Shown: piece after piece, positions 1-7,415 of the stretch
Numbering within the stretch: the first letter of the stretch is position 1
How the letters are laid out: each line of letters starts with the position of its first letter
NCBI GenBank assembly: GCA_965652425.1
Contig: CBFGVX010000001.1
Span: 33,080-97,079, forward strand
Direction of reading: 5' to 3'
Length of the DNA stretch: 64,000 bases
Source of the DNA: JANSXG01 sp965652425
GTDB taxonomy: Bacteria; Planctomycetota; Phycisphaerae; Phycisphaerales; UBA1924
Position numbers and translations under genes: made by a program
Notes under the pieces: model-generated
What the model saw: the letters and a program-made list of their open reading frames with translations, nothing else
Database searches by the model: none
Told to the model about the DNA's origin: nothing

Positions 1-386
1 ACAAGAGATATAGATCTTCTCTCTTCGTCTCTCGTTGTGCCTGTCGATCTGTGGAAAATCTTCGGTATTCGATCATAAATCGTTGTTGGGGAGTGCTTTA
101 CGAACTTTCCACAACTCCGATGAAACTGTCGCCGGAATGTCGGCTCATGTCGGTGCTGTCATTCGGGTTGGCGGGAAATCCGCGGCTGGCTCAAGGACGG
201 TTTGAACACCGACACGCGATGCGCCATGTTGAGGCGCGTTTCCCACAACTTTTGCACACGGAAGATGACAGCCGATCCAGTCATCCGATCTTCACATGGA
301 TCATGGTGGGAAAACGGGAAAGTCCACCACGCGATGAATGTGGATAAGTCGTTGGTATGGGTTCGAGGTGATTGGGGCGAAGCGGA
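1..386. other. oriC: candidate chromosomal origin (oriC) with DnaA-box-like sites
   Basis: This gene-free stretch lies directly downstream of dnaA. It contains a perfect DnaA box, read on the minus strand as TTATCCACA, at 339-347. Sites fitting the looser TTWTNCACA pattern lie at 50-58 (minus, TTTTCCACA) and 250-258 (plus, TTTTGCACA). Near matches lie at 105-113 (CTTTCCACA) and 239-247 (TTTCCCACA). The part around 55-110 is visibly richer in A and T and could be the unwinding element. Origins next to dnaA are common in bacteria. No convincing ORF with a ribosome site was seen here. The origin could extend past the left edge of the window. Confidence 0.6.
339..347 (-). promoter_or_regulatory. 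perfect-consensus DnaA box
   Basis: The plus strand reads TGTGGATAA, the exact reverse complement of the high-affinity DnaA box TTATCCACA. It lies 40 bases from the 3' end of dnaA and is the strongest site of the candidate origin cluster. Confidence 0.7.
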
Positions 387-1823
387 TTACGCGTCGGAGC
401 CGAACTGTCGTTCGAGGGCATCGATGACCCGGTCGAGCTCCTGATCGAGGTCGCGTTGTTTCTCGATGGTCTTGACGGCGTGCATGACCGTGGTGTGGTC
501 GCGTCCGCCGAAGTAGCCGCCGATCTCCTCGAGGGAGTAGCGGGTGTGGCGCCGGGCGAGGTACATGCAGAGCTGGCGGGGGCGGGCGATGGACTTCTGG
601 CGTCGTTTGGACTGGAGGTCGGTCAGTTTGACGCCGTAGTGGTCGACGACGGCGTCGATGATGCCACCGATGGTGACTTCGGGCTTGACCTCGGCGATGA
701 CATCGTTGAGGGCGGCTTTGGCGAGGTCGACACTGACCGGGACGCGATCGGCCAGGTGCTGCATCTGGACGCGTGTGATGGCGCCCTCGATTTCCCGGAT
801 GTTGGTGGTGATTTTATGGGCGATGTAGCTGGCGACATCGTCTTTGAGTTCGAGGCCCCGGATCCGGGCCTTGCGCTTCACAATCTGAACCCGGGTCTCG
901 TAGGTGGGAGATTTCACATCGACGACCAGCCCGGACTGGAAGCGGCTGATCAGGCGGGCTTCGAGGTGGGGGATCTCGTGGGGGGCGGCATCGGAGGAGA
1001 GGATGATCTGACGCCCGTTCTGGTAGAGGGCGTTGAAGGTGTGGAAGAATTCCTCCTGGGTGCGTTCCTTGTCGGCGAGGAAGTGGATGTCGTCGATGAC
1101 GAGGACATCGACATCGCGGAAGCGATGGCGGAACTCGTTCATCTGGTTGGCTTCAACGGCCTCGAAGAACTCGCTGGAGAAGGACTCGCAGGACACATAG
1201 TGAATCCTGGGTGCCGGCTGGCGCTCGATCAGTCGCAGGCAGATGGCCTGGAGGAGGTGGCTCTTGCCGAGTCCGACACCGCCGTGGATGAACAGCGGGT
1301 TGTAGGCGGCGCCGGGCGCTTCGGCGACGGCTTTGGAAGCGGCGAGGGCGAGGCGGTTCTCGGGGCCCTCGACGAAGTTCTCGAAGGAGGCATCGGGGTT
1401 GATGACGAGCGCATCGGTGTACCGGGTGGCGGCGTGGTCATCGCGCAGGGTGGCGCGATGCACCGGACGGGGGTTGCGTGCGCCGGGGGGCATCACATCG
1501 GTGTTGTGTACCGGGGTGGCGGCGTGGTCGTGTGTGCCGTTGCGAGAGGGCTGCGGGGCGGCGTGGGGGAGTTCCTCATCGGGTCCGAGGAATCGAACGG
1601 AAAGCAACCGCCCGGTGACGGCCTGCAGTGCCTCGGTGAAGTGCTCAGCGCAGTTCTTCTGGAGGTAGCGGTTGTGGACATCGGAGGTGGTGCGCACGCT
1701 GAGCACACCGGCGTGGGTGCCGAGGGGCTGAAGATCGTTGAACCACTGTCTGCATTTGTCCGGGTGCTGGGCGTTCATGTAGCCCAGCACATCGGTCCAG
1801 ACCGTGTGGTCGGGGTTGCTCAT
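387..1823 (-). CDS. dnaA: chromosomal replication initiator protein DnaA
   Basis: DnaA is the AAA+ ATPase that binds DnaA boxes and melts oriC. The 478-residue length is typical. The Walker A motif GGVGLGKSH lies near residue 180 and Walker B (VLVIDDIHF) near 240. A sensor/arginine-finger stretch follows (LEARLISRFQSGL). The C-terminal DNA-binding domain IV carries the family signature GGRDHTTVMHA near residue 440. Domain II is proline- and histidine-rich and looks unstructured. The ATG is preceded by AAGG at a wide but acceptable distance. The gene reads toward the candidate oriC. dnaN, often the next gene, is not in the window. Confidence 0.98.
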   Translation of the reverse strand: MSNPDHTVWTDVLGYMNAQHPDKCRQWFNDLQPLGTHAGVLSVRTTSDVHNRYLQKNCAEHFTEALQAVTGRLLSVRFLGPDEELPHAAPQPSRNGTHDHAATPVHNTDVMPPGARNPRPVHRATLRDDHAATRYTDALVINPDASFENFVEGPENRLALAASKAVAEAPGAAYNPLFIHGGVGLGKSHLLQAICLRLIERQPAPRIHYVSCESFSSEFFEAVEANQMNEFRHRFRDVDVLVIDDIHFLADKERTQEEFFHTFNALYQNGRQIILSSDAAPHEIPHLEARLISRFQSGLVVDVKSPTYETRVQIVKRKARIRGLELKDDVASYIAHKITTNIREIEGAITRVQMQHLADRVPVSVDLAKAALNDVIAEVKPEVTIGGIIDAVVDHYGVKLTDLQSKRRQKSIARPRQLCMYLARRHTRYSLEEIGGYFGGRDHTTVMHAVKTIEKQRDLDQELDRVIDALERQFGSDA

Positions 1824-2006
1824 CGATCAGCGCCTTTCACGGGCCACGAGAGACAGCCCGATGAAGCGGTTCATTCATTCTCGATTTCGCCGCGACCTGA
1901 ATGCATGCGTACGCATCGGCGGGCTTCACGGTTGCGACACCGGGCCGATCGGCATGAGGGCGTTGGGAAATCCACCATTGCCGAGCGCGAGCGCTCGGGA
2001 CCGCGA

Positions 2007-2036
2007 AAACTACAGACACCGGACGCGCGCTGTCAA
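2007..2036 (-). promoter_or_regulatory. candidate dnaA promoter
   Basis: On the minus strand a perfect -35 TTGACA (2031-2036) is followed after 18 bases by TAGTTT (2007-2012). Transcription would start near 2000 and give a leader of about 175 nt before the dnaA ATG. Within that leader, 1905-1916 is a 12-bp perfect palindrome (ATGCGTACGCAT) that could be an operator. The -10 match is weak, so this is a prediction. Confidence 0.4.
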
Positions 2037-2076
2037 CCGTCGCGATTGCAAAACGCGTGGGGGTCACGAAAAAGCG

Positions 2077-3012
2077 TCATCGCGAGCTTGCGCTGCGCGC
2101 TGGCGCGCCGCCCTCGGCTTCTGCGAGCTGCTGCTCGTAGCGCGTTCGGTTGGCGCGGAAGTCCATCAAAAATTCGACTTTTTCGGCGAGTTCCGGCTTG
2201 ACAGACTGCCGAAGTTGTTTTCGTGCGACGGCGATGTTGGAGCGGCGCGACAGGTGGATGAGCACCAGTTTTTCGCATTCCAGTACCGGCAGCCATTCGG
2301 TGATGTGTCCGAGGTGAAGGTGTTTACCTATCTTCGCGCGGTCGTCGTGTTCGGGGTCCACGAAGGTGCACTCGGCGATGACGATCTGTGACTTGCGGAC
2401 ATCTTCGCGCAGCAGCGCGGCACCGGGTGCGGTGTCGCTGAGGTACGAGACCAGCGGGACTTCGAGGGTGCGAGTGATCTGCTCGCCCCGCTCCTTGAGT
2501 TCGCGGAGTTTTTCCTGGGGGAGACCCACGAGATCTTCCCGGAGTTTGGAGCGTTTCTCGATGATGGAATACCCCGAAGCGGGGGATGTGTGTTCGAGGT
2601 CGAAGATGCGCAGGTGCGTGTTGTTTTTGATCTCGATGGATTGTTCGGGTTCGAGGGCGATCAGCTCGTAGGGCATCTTCTGGCCTTCGAGGTCGCGGTA
2701 GCCCTTGAGCATGGTTTCGATGGCCGGGGCGATGGTGGTGGAGCAGACGATGGTTCCGGGGCCCATGCCCTGGAAGTTGCGCTGGCTGCACCAGTAGGCG
2801 AGGCCGCCGATGTGGTCCATGTGGCCGTGGGAGATGGCCAGGTACTTCGAGGCGAGCGCGGCACGCGGGCAGACGCCCATGTCGAAGCAGATGTCCAGTT
2901 CGGGCACCATGACGCAGGTCTGTTCACCTGCGACGGAGGTGCCCTGGACTCGGAAGGGCGGGATGAGAAGGAATCCGAGGCCGCTTTCGCGGGGGGGTGG
3001 CTTGGGAAGCAT
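2077..3012 (-). CDS. RNase Z-like metallo-beta-lactamase-fold hydrolase
   Basis: This 311-residue protein has the metallo-beta-lactamase fold. The metal-binding motif SHGHMDHIGG lies near residues 59-68. A second site, IAECTFVD, fits the Asp/Glu-bearing strand of tRNase Z-like enzymes. A late His (LIHLSRRSN) fits the last metal ligand. Tables of this family usually call it ribonuclease Z, which trims tRNA 3' ends, but an exosite arm is not obvious, so a related phosphodiesterase is possible. GGAG precedes the ATG by nine bases. It diverges from gatC-gatA. The last 20 residues are Ala/Ser/Arg-rich and probably disordered. Confidence 0.8.
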   Translation of the reverse strand: MLPKPPPRESGLGFLLIPPFRVQGTSVAGEQTCVMVPELDICFDMGVCPRAALASKYLAISHGHMDHIGGLAYWCSQRNFQGMGPGTIVCSTTIAPAIETMLKGYRDLEGQKMPYELIALEPEQSIEIKNNTHLRIFDLEHTSPASGYSIIEKRSKLREDLVGLPQEKLRELKERGEQITRTLEVPLVSYLSDTAPGAALLREDVRKSQIVIAECTFVDPEHDDRAKIGKHLHLGHITEWLPVLECEKLVLIHLSRRSNIAVARKQLRQSVKPELAEKVEFLMDFRANRTRYEQQLAEAEGGAPARSASSR

Positions 3013-3206
3013 CGGGAAACTCCGTGCGTCGGGCTTTCGCCCGTCGAGGGGGTCGGTGTCTGGCGGCGCCGTGTGCCGCGGTGGAGATGATAGGGATTTG
3101 GCGGCGTGGGTGTTGCCGGTCGCGTCGGGTGTCGAGCGTGGCTATCGTGACGGCGATGGCTCAAGACCTTCCCCGGAACCTGGATACCTGCCCTGAGGGC
3201 GACCCG

Positions 3207-3497
3207 ATGACCGAGGCGGAGGTGCGGGGCATCGCGCAGATGGCCCGGCTTCTGCTTGACGATGAGCGGGTGCGCTGCATGCAGACCGAACTCTGCAAAG
3301 TGCTGGGTTGGGCGGCGATGCTCAAGAAGGTCGATGCGGAGGATCTCGGCGAGGACCGGTATCCGGATCGGGTGCGGATCGACGCGGATGAGCCGGGCGC
3401 GATGCTCGATCGCGCAGCGCTGGAAGCGATGGCCCCGGCGACGGACGGGCCGTTCGTGCGCGTGCCGAAGGTGCTCGGCGGCGGCGGGGGGGCCTGA
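3207..3497 (+). CDS. gatC: Asp-tRNA(Asn)/Glu-tRNA(Gln) amidotransferase subunit C
   Basis: GatC is the small subunit that stabilises GatA in the GatCAB complex, which converts mischarged Glu-tRNA(Gln) or Asp-tRNA(Asn). The ATG at 3207 gives 96 residues, the usual GatC length, and is preceded by GAGGG seven to eight bases upstream. An in-frame ATG at 3156 would add 17 residues but lacks a clear ribosome site. The motif MTEAEVRGIAQMARL and the later ADEPGAML and FVRVPKVLG segments match the family (wrapping helix, then a tail ending in an F.VPKV motif). gatA follows two bases after the stop. No gatB lies in the window. Confidence 0.88.
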   Translation: MTEAEVRGIAQMARLLLDDERVRCMQTELCKVLGWAAMLKKVDAEDLGEDRYPDRVRIDADEPGAMLDRAALEAMAPATDGPFVRVPKVLGGGGGA

Positions 3498-3499
3498 GG

Positions 3500-5005
3500 G
3501 TGAACGAGGATTCGACATCGCGCGAGATGCCGTCGGCCGCGCAGATCGTGGGCGGCGTGCTCGATCGGTCGGTCCGCGTTTCGGAGGTGATCGAGTCGGC
3601 GCTGCAGCGCGTCGAGGAGCTGAACCCGAAGCTGAACGCGCTGCGCGCGGTGTACCCGAACGCTGCGCGGGAGCGGGCGGCGGCGCTCGACGAGCGGATC
3701 GCGCGCGGGGAAGGGGTCGGCGCGCTCGCGGGCGTGCCGGTGGTGGTCAAGGACAATCTGTGCCTGAGTGGTGATTACGCGCAGGGGGACGAGTCGCCGA
3801 TCACGGCGTGTGGCTCGCGGATGCTCGCGAACTACCGCTCGCCGGTCAGCGCGACGGCGGTGCAGCGCCTGCTCGATGCCGATGCGATCGTGATCGGCAC
3901 GGCGAATATGGATGAGTTCGGCATGGGCTCTTCGGGGGAACACTGCTTCTTCGGCGCCACGCGCAACCCGCACGACCTCGAGCGCGTGCCGGGCGGGAGC
4001 AGCAGCGGGTGCGCGGCGGCGATCGCGGCGGGCATGGGCGCGATCGCGCTCGGCAGCGACACGGGCGGGAGCATCCGCCAACCGGCTGCGCTGACGGGGA
4101 TCGTCGGTCATAAGCCGAGTTACGGGCGCGTGTCGCGCTGGGGGCTGGTGGCGTACGCGAGTTCGCTGGACTGCGTGGGGCCGATGGCCCGCACGGTGGA
4201 GGACGCCGCGCTCGCGCTCGATGTGATCAGCGGCGAGGACGAGCGCGATTCGACCTGCTCACAGCGTAGTGCGGAACACGCGGCTGCGACGCTCGGCCAC
4301 GAGCTCAGCGGGCTGCGGATCGGTGTGCCGGTTCAGGCGCGCGACGAGGCGAACGACGATTCGGTCAACCGGGCGATCGATCGAACGATCGAAGCGCTGC
4401 GCGGCATCGGGGCGGACATCGTGGATGTCGAGTTCCGGCATATTCATCAATCGATCCCGGCGTACTACCTGATCGCGCCGTCGGAGGCGAGCTCGAACCT
4501 GGCGCGGTACGACGGCGTGCGATACGGGCACCGGGCCGAGGTGCAAGACGGCGAGGGCATCGAAGCGCTGATGGCGCGCTCGCGGACCGAGGGGTTCGGC
4601 GCGGAGGTGCAGCGCCGGATCATGCTCGGCACGCACGCGCTGTCCTCGGGTTACTACGACGCGTACTACCACCGCGCGGCGAAGATGCGCCGGGTGATCA
4701 AGCGCGATTTCGAGACCCTGTTCGCCAGCGATCCCGGTCCCGGCTGCCACGCGATCCTGATGCCCGTCACGACCGGTCCGGCCTTCCGGATCGGCGAGAA
4801 GCTCGACGATCCCGGGGCGATGTACCAGGAGGACCTGTACACCGTCTCGGCGAATCTCGCGGGTTTGCCGGCGATCAGTGTGCCGGCGGGCTGGGCTGAG
4901 CTGGACGGGAAGCGGCTGCCGATCGGGATGCAATTTATCGGTCCATCGTTTGAAGATGCGCGGATTTTGAGGATTGCTGATTTGATTTCAAAGTCATTGA
5001 TTTAG
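3500..5005 (+). CDS. gatA: Asp-tRNA(Asn)/Glu-tRNA(Gln) amidotransferase subunit A
   Basis: GatA is the glutaminase/amidase subunit that frees ammonia for transamidation. The 501-residue product has the amidase-signature triad elements: Lys in VVVKDN near residue 83, the GGSSSGCAA loop near 164-172, and the nucleophile region GSDTGGSIRQ near 184-193. The start is GTG, two bases after the gatC stop, so the genes are probably translationally coupled. The final 75 bases keep a normal GatA C-terminus (GMQFIGPSFEDARIL), but codons shift to AT-rich choices (TTT, TTG, TCA) that continue into the next ORF. Confidence 0.96.
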   Translation: MNEDSTSREMPSAAQIVGGVLDRSVRVSEVIESALQRVEELNPKLNALRAVYPNAARERAAALDERIARGEGVGALAGVPVVVKDNLCLSGDYAQGDESPITACGSRMLANYRSPVSATAVQRLLDADAIVIGTANMDEFGMGSSGEHCFFGATRNPHDLERVPGGSSSGCAAAIAAGMGAIALGSDTGGSIRQPAALTGIVGHKPSYGRVSRWGLVAYASSLDCVGPMARTVEDAALALDVISGEDERDSTCSQRSAEHAAATLGHELSGLRIGVPVQARDEANDDSVNRAIDRTIEALRGIGADIVDVEFRHIHQSIPAYYLIAPSEASSNLARYDGVRYGHRAEVQDGEGIEALMARSRTEGFGAEVQRRIMLGTHALSSGYYDAYYHRAAKMRRVIKRDFETLFASDPGPGCHAILMPVTTGPAFRIGEKLDDPGAMYQEDLYTVSANLAGLPAISVPAGWAELDGKRLPIGMQFIGPSFEDARILRIADLISKSLI

Positions 5006-5008
5006 ACT

Positions 5009-5524
5009 GTGACGATGCTGCCGCGTCACAAATCTCCGAATTGCGGGAGAACACCGAAAGCACGCCATGTACGTGGCTTGGCCATCAAGCCACCAAGTAT
5101 TCAGAAAATCAAGCGGGATAAGCCACGATCCTTCTTGGTGGAAATCGAAATCGATTCCGCAGGTCAACCAACAGAGAACCAATATCAAGCATCAATTCAC
5201 TGGCTTCGGAATCACATAGGAATGTATCGCGAAGTACAGAGCAAGAAACAGAAGCGGACGGTCGCGGGCAAGGTTCGTGACAGAAGCTTGGCTAAATGCT
5301 TTGGAGTGAATCAGTTTCAGGTTGAGCTGACCGTTAGGCACTTCGCGGCTGTTGACTCGAGCTTAACCAGCAGACCCTTTGTAACTCGTTATCAATTGTG
5401 GGAATCTCTCCGCACCCTTCCAGCAAAGGGCATGCACTCCGCGATTCAGAAGCTGGTATCTGAATTTGCGACCGAACTTGGTACCGAAGGCATCAACCTT
5501 CCTCGACGGAGATATCAGAGGTGA
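5009..5524 (+). CDS. hypothetical protein in a low-GC stretch
   Basis: This 171-residue ORF begins three bases after gatA (GTG at 5009, or ATG at 5015). It has no motif I recognise. The product is basic at its N-terminus, without signal peptide or membrane segment, and its middle (about residues 40-120) looks like a mixed alpha/beta domain. Base composition is clearly lower in GC than both neighbours. Its last 32 bases overlap the 3' end of the convergent ABC exporter gene. It could be a real acquired gene or a fortuitous ORF in inserted DNA; the absence of frame interruption over 516 bases of lower-GC DNA favours coding. Confidence 0.45.
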   Translation: MTMLPRHKSPNCGRTPKARHVRGLAIKPPSIQKIKRDKPRSFLVEIEIDSAGQPTENQYQASIHWLRNHIGMYREVQSKKQKRTVAGKVRDRSLAKCFGVNQFQVELTVRHFAAVDSSLTSRPFVTRYQLWESLRTLPAKGMHSAIQKLVSEFATELGTEGINLPRRRYQR

Positions 5525-7415
5525 GCTTGATGAACTGCGCGTAGAGGTCCTTGTAGGGACCGGCGCGTTCGATCAGCTCGTCGTGCGTTCCCTGTTCGAC
5601 GATCCGGCCGTGGTCGAGCACGACGATGCGGTCGGCGTTCTTGACGGTGCTGAGCCGGTGGGCGACGACGATGGAGGTTCGCTCGGCCATGAGGCGCTCG
5701 AGGGCTTTCTGGATGCGGTACTCGGTGAAGGTGTCGACGGCGGAGGTGGCCTCGTCGAGGATGAGGATGCGCGGGCGGGCGATCATGGCGCGGGCGAAGC
5801 AGACGAGCTGGCGCTGGCCGAGACTGAGGTTTGTGCCGCGTTCTCCGACTTCGGTGTCGAGGCCGTCGGGGAGGGATTCGAGGATGTCGAGGCAGTCGAG
5901 GTCGGCGCAGGCGGCGCGGACTTCGTCGTCGGTGGCGTTCGGGCGGCCGAAGCGGATGTTGTCGGCGACGGTCCCGGCGAAGAGGAAGTTGTCCTGCGGA
6001 ACGAGGCCGAGGATGGAGCGGAGTGATTCCAGGGTGATCTCATCGATGGGGATGCCGTCGATGCGGACCTCGCCCCCGGTGCGGTCGTAGAAGCGGGAGA
6101 TGAGGTTGACGACGGTGGTCTTGCCCGCGCCGGTGTGTCCGACGAGGGCGACGGTTTCGCCGGGTTTGGCCTCGAAGGAGATGCCGCGGAGGACCTGCGA
6201 GTCGGCGCTGTAGGCGAAGTGGGTGTCGATGAACTCGATGCGCGCTCCGCGATCGGATTCGGGGAGCGGCTGGGCGTTCGGCGCGTCGATGACCTTGGGC
6301 TCGAAATCGAGCAGGCGGAAGATGCGCTCGCCGCCGGCCATGGCCTGGAGGGTGGTGTTGTAGAGCTCGGCGAGGATGACGACGGAGACGAAGAACACGC
6401 CGCTGAAGAAGAGGAAGCCGAGCATGTCGGAGATGGTCATCGCGCCGGACTCGATGCGGTAGGCCCCGACGATGAGCACGATGACGGCGGTGATCTGCGC
6501 GGCGAGGTCGAAGAGGGGGATGTAGAGACCGTGCTCCTTGGCGGCGAACATGTTGACCTTGCGGTGGCGGTCGAGCAGTTCGGAGAACATGCGCTCGTTC
6601 TCGGGTTCGCGCGCGAAGGCCTGCGTGACGCGGATGCCGCTGACGGTCTCGGCGAGGTTGGAGGTGATGCGGCTGAAGGACTCCTGCACGCGCCGGTAGG
6701 CCTCGCCCATGCGCCGGCGGAAGTGGTTGTTGATGACATACAGCATCGGCGCGAGGATCGAGATGACCAGCGCGAGGACCCAGTCGTACCAGATCATCGC
6801 GGCGAAGCAGCCGATGATCTCGAGCCCGTGGATGAGCACGCGCGGGATGATCTGCGCGACGGCGTTTCGGACGGCGTTCACATCGCTCGTGCCGCGGGAG
6901 AGGATGCGCCCGAGCTTGGTGCGGTCGAAGTAGCTGATGTCGATGCGGTGGAGTTTGGCGAAGATGTCGTGGCGGAGGTCGAAGATCACGCGCTCGGCGA
7001 GGATATTCACCGAGAAGATGCGGATGCCCATCACGATGTAGTAGGAGAGCGCGAGGAAGGCGATGAGGATCGCGCCGAGGACCACACCGTGCACCGGCGG
7101 GCGGCCGGTGAGGTCCTCCCAGAGCTGGGGTTGGTCGATGGTGTAGCGGATGGTCTCGGTGAGGATGTACGGCACCCCGAGGGTGATGAAGGCGAGCAGG
7201 ACCGCGTAGATCGCGATCATGGTCTGCAGGCCGGGGTAGCGCAGCATGTACTTGAGCAGGCGCCGGGTGATGGCCCAGTCGATGGGTCGGTACTTCTCGC
7301 CCTGCTGCTCGGCGACGGTGGGCGCGGCGACGAGACTCTTGGCGGCCTCCCGGCTGTCGAGGCGGTGCTCGGCGGTGTCCTTCGGCTCGGGGATGGGGTC
7401 AGCGCGGTCTTTCAC
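5493..7415 (-). CDS. ABC exporter half-transporter, canonical Walker B subunit
   Basis: This 640-residue protein is a type IV ABC exporter subunit: six transmembrane helices (about 60-370) fused to a nucleotide-binding domain. Walker A GHTGAGKTT lies near 424, the signature loop near 528, and Walker B ILILDEATSAVD near 548 with its catalytic Glu. The signature reads LSLGQ instead of LSGGQ. Together with the Asp-type Walker B of the partner gene, this points to an asymmetric heterodimer of the TM287/288 or BmrCD kind. Its ATG overlaps the partner's stop in an ATGA. The substrate (drug, lipid or peptide) cannot be read from sequence. Confidence 0.93.
   Translation of the reverse strand: MKDRADPIPEPKDTAEHRLDSREAAKSLVAAPTVAEQQGEKYRPIDWAITRRLLKYMLRYPGLQTMIAIYAVLLAFITLGVPYILTETIRYTIDQPQLWEDLTGRPPVHGVVLGAILIAFLALSYYIVMGIRIFSVNILAERVIFDLRHDIFAKLHRIDISYFDRTKLGRILSRGTSDVNAVRNAVAQIIPRVLIHGLEIIGCFAAMIWYDWVLALVISILAPMLYVINNHFRRRMGEAYRRVQESFSRITSNLAETVSGIRVTQAFAREPENERMFSELLDRHRKVNMFAAKEHGLYIPLFDLAAQITAVIVLIVGAYRIESGAMTISDMLGFLFFSGVFFVSVVILAELYNTTLQAMAGGERIFRLLDFEPKVIDAPNAQPLPESDRGARIEFIDTHFAYSADSQVLRGISFEAKPGETVALVGHTGAGKTTVVNLISRFYDRTGGEVRIDGIPIDEITLESLRSILGLVPQDNFLFAGTVADNIRFGRPNATDDEVRAACADLDCLDILESLPDGLDTEVGERGTNLSLGQRQLVCFARAMIARPRILILDEATSAVDTFTEYRIQKALERLMAERTSIVVAHRLSTVKNADRIVVLDHGRIVEQGTHDELIERAGPYKDLYAQFIKLTSDISVEEG

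Noticed and set aside
372..2201. Long open frame antisense to dnaA
   Set aside because: It mirrors dnaA codons in GC-rich DNA, has no recognisable domain and no ribosome site, and dnaA is certain.
2997..3206. N-terminal extension of GatC from an upstream ATG
   Set aside because: The extra residues do not resemble GatC, and the ATG at 3207 has the right length and ribosome site.
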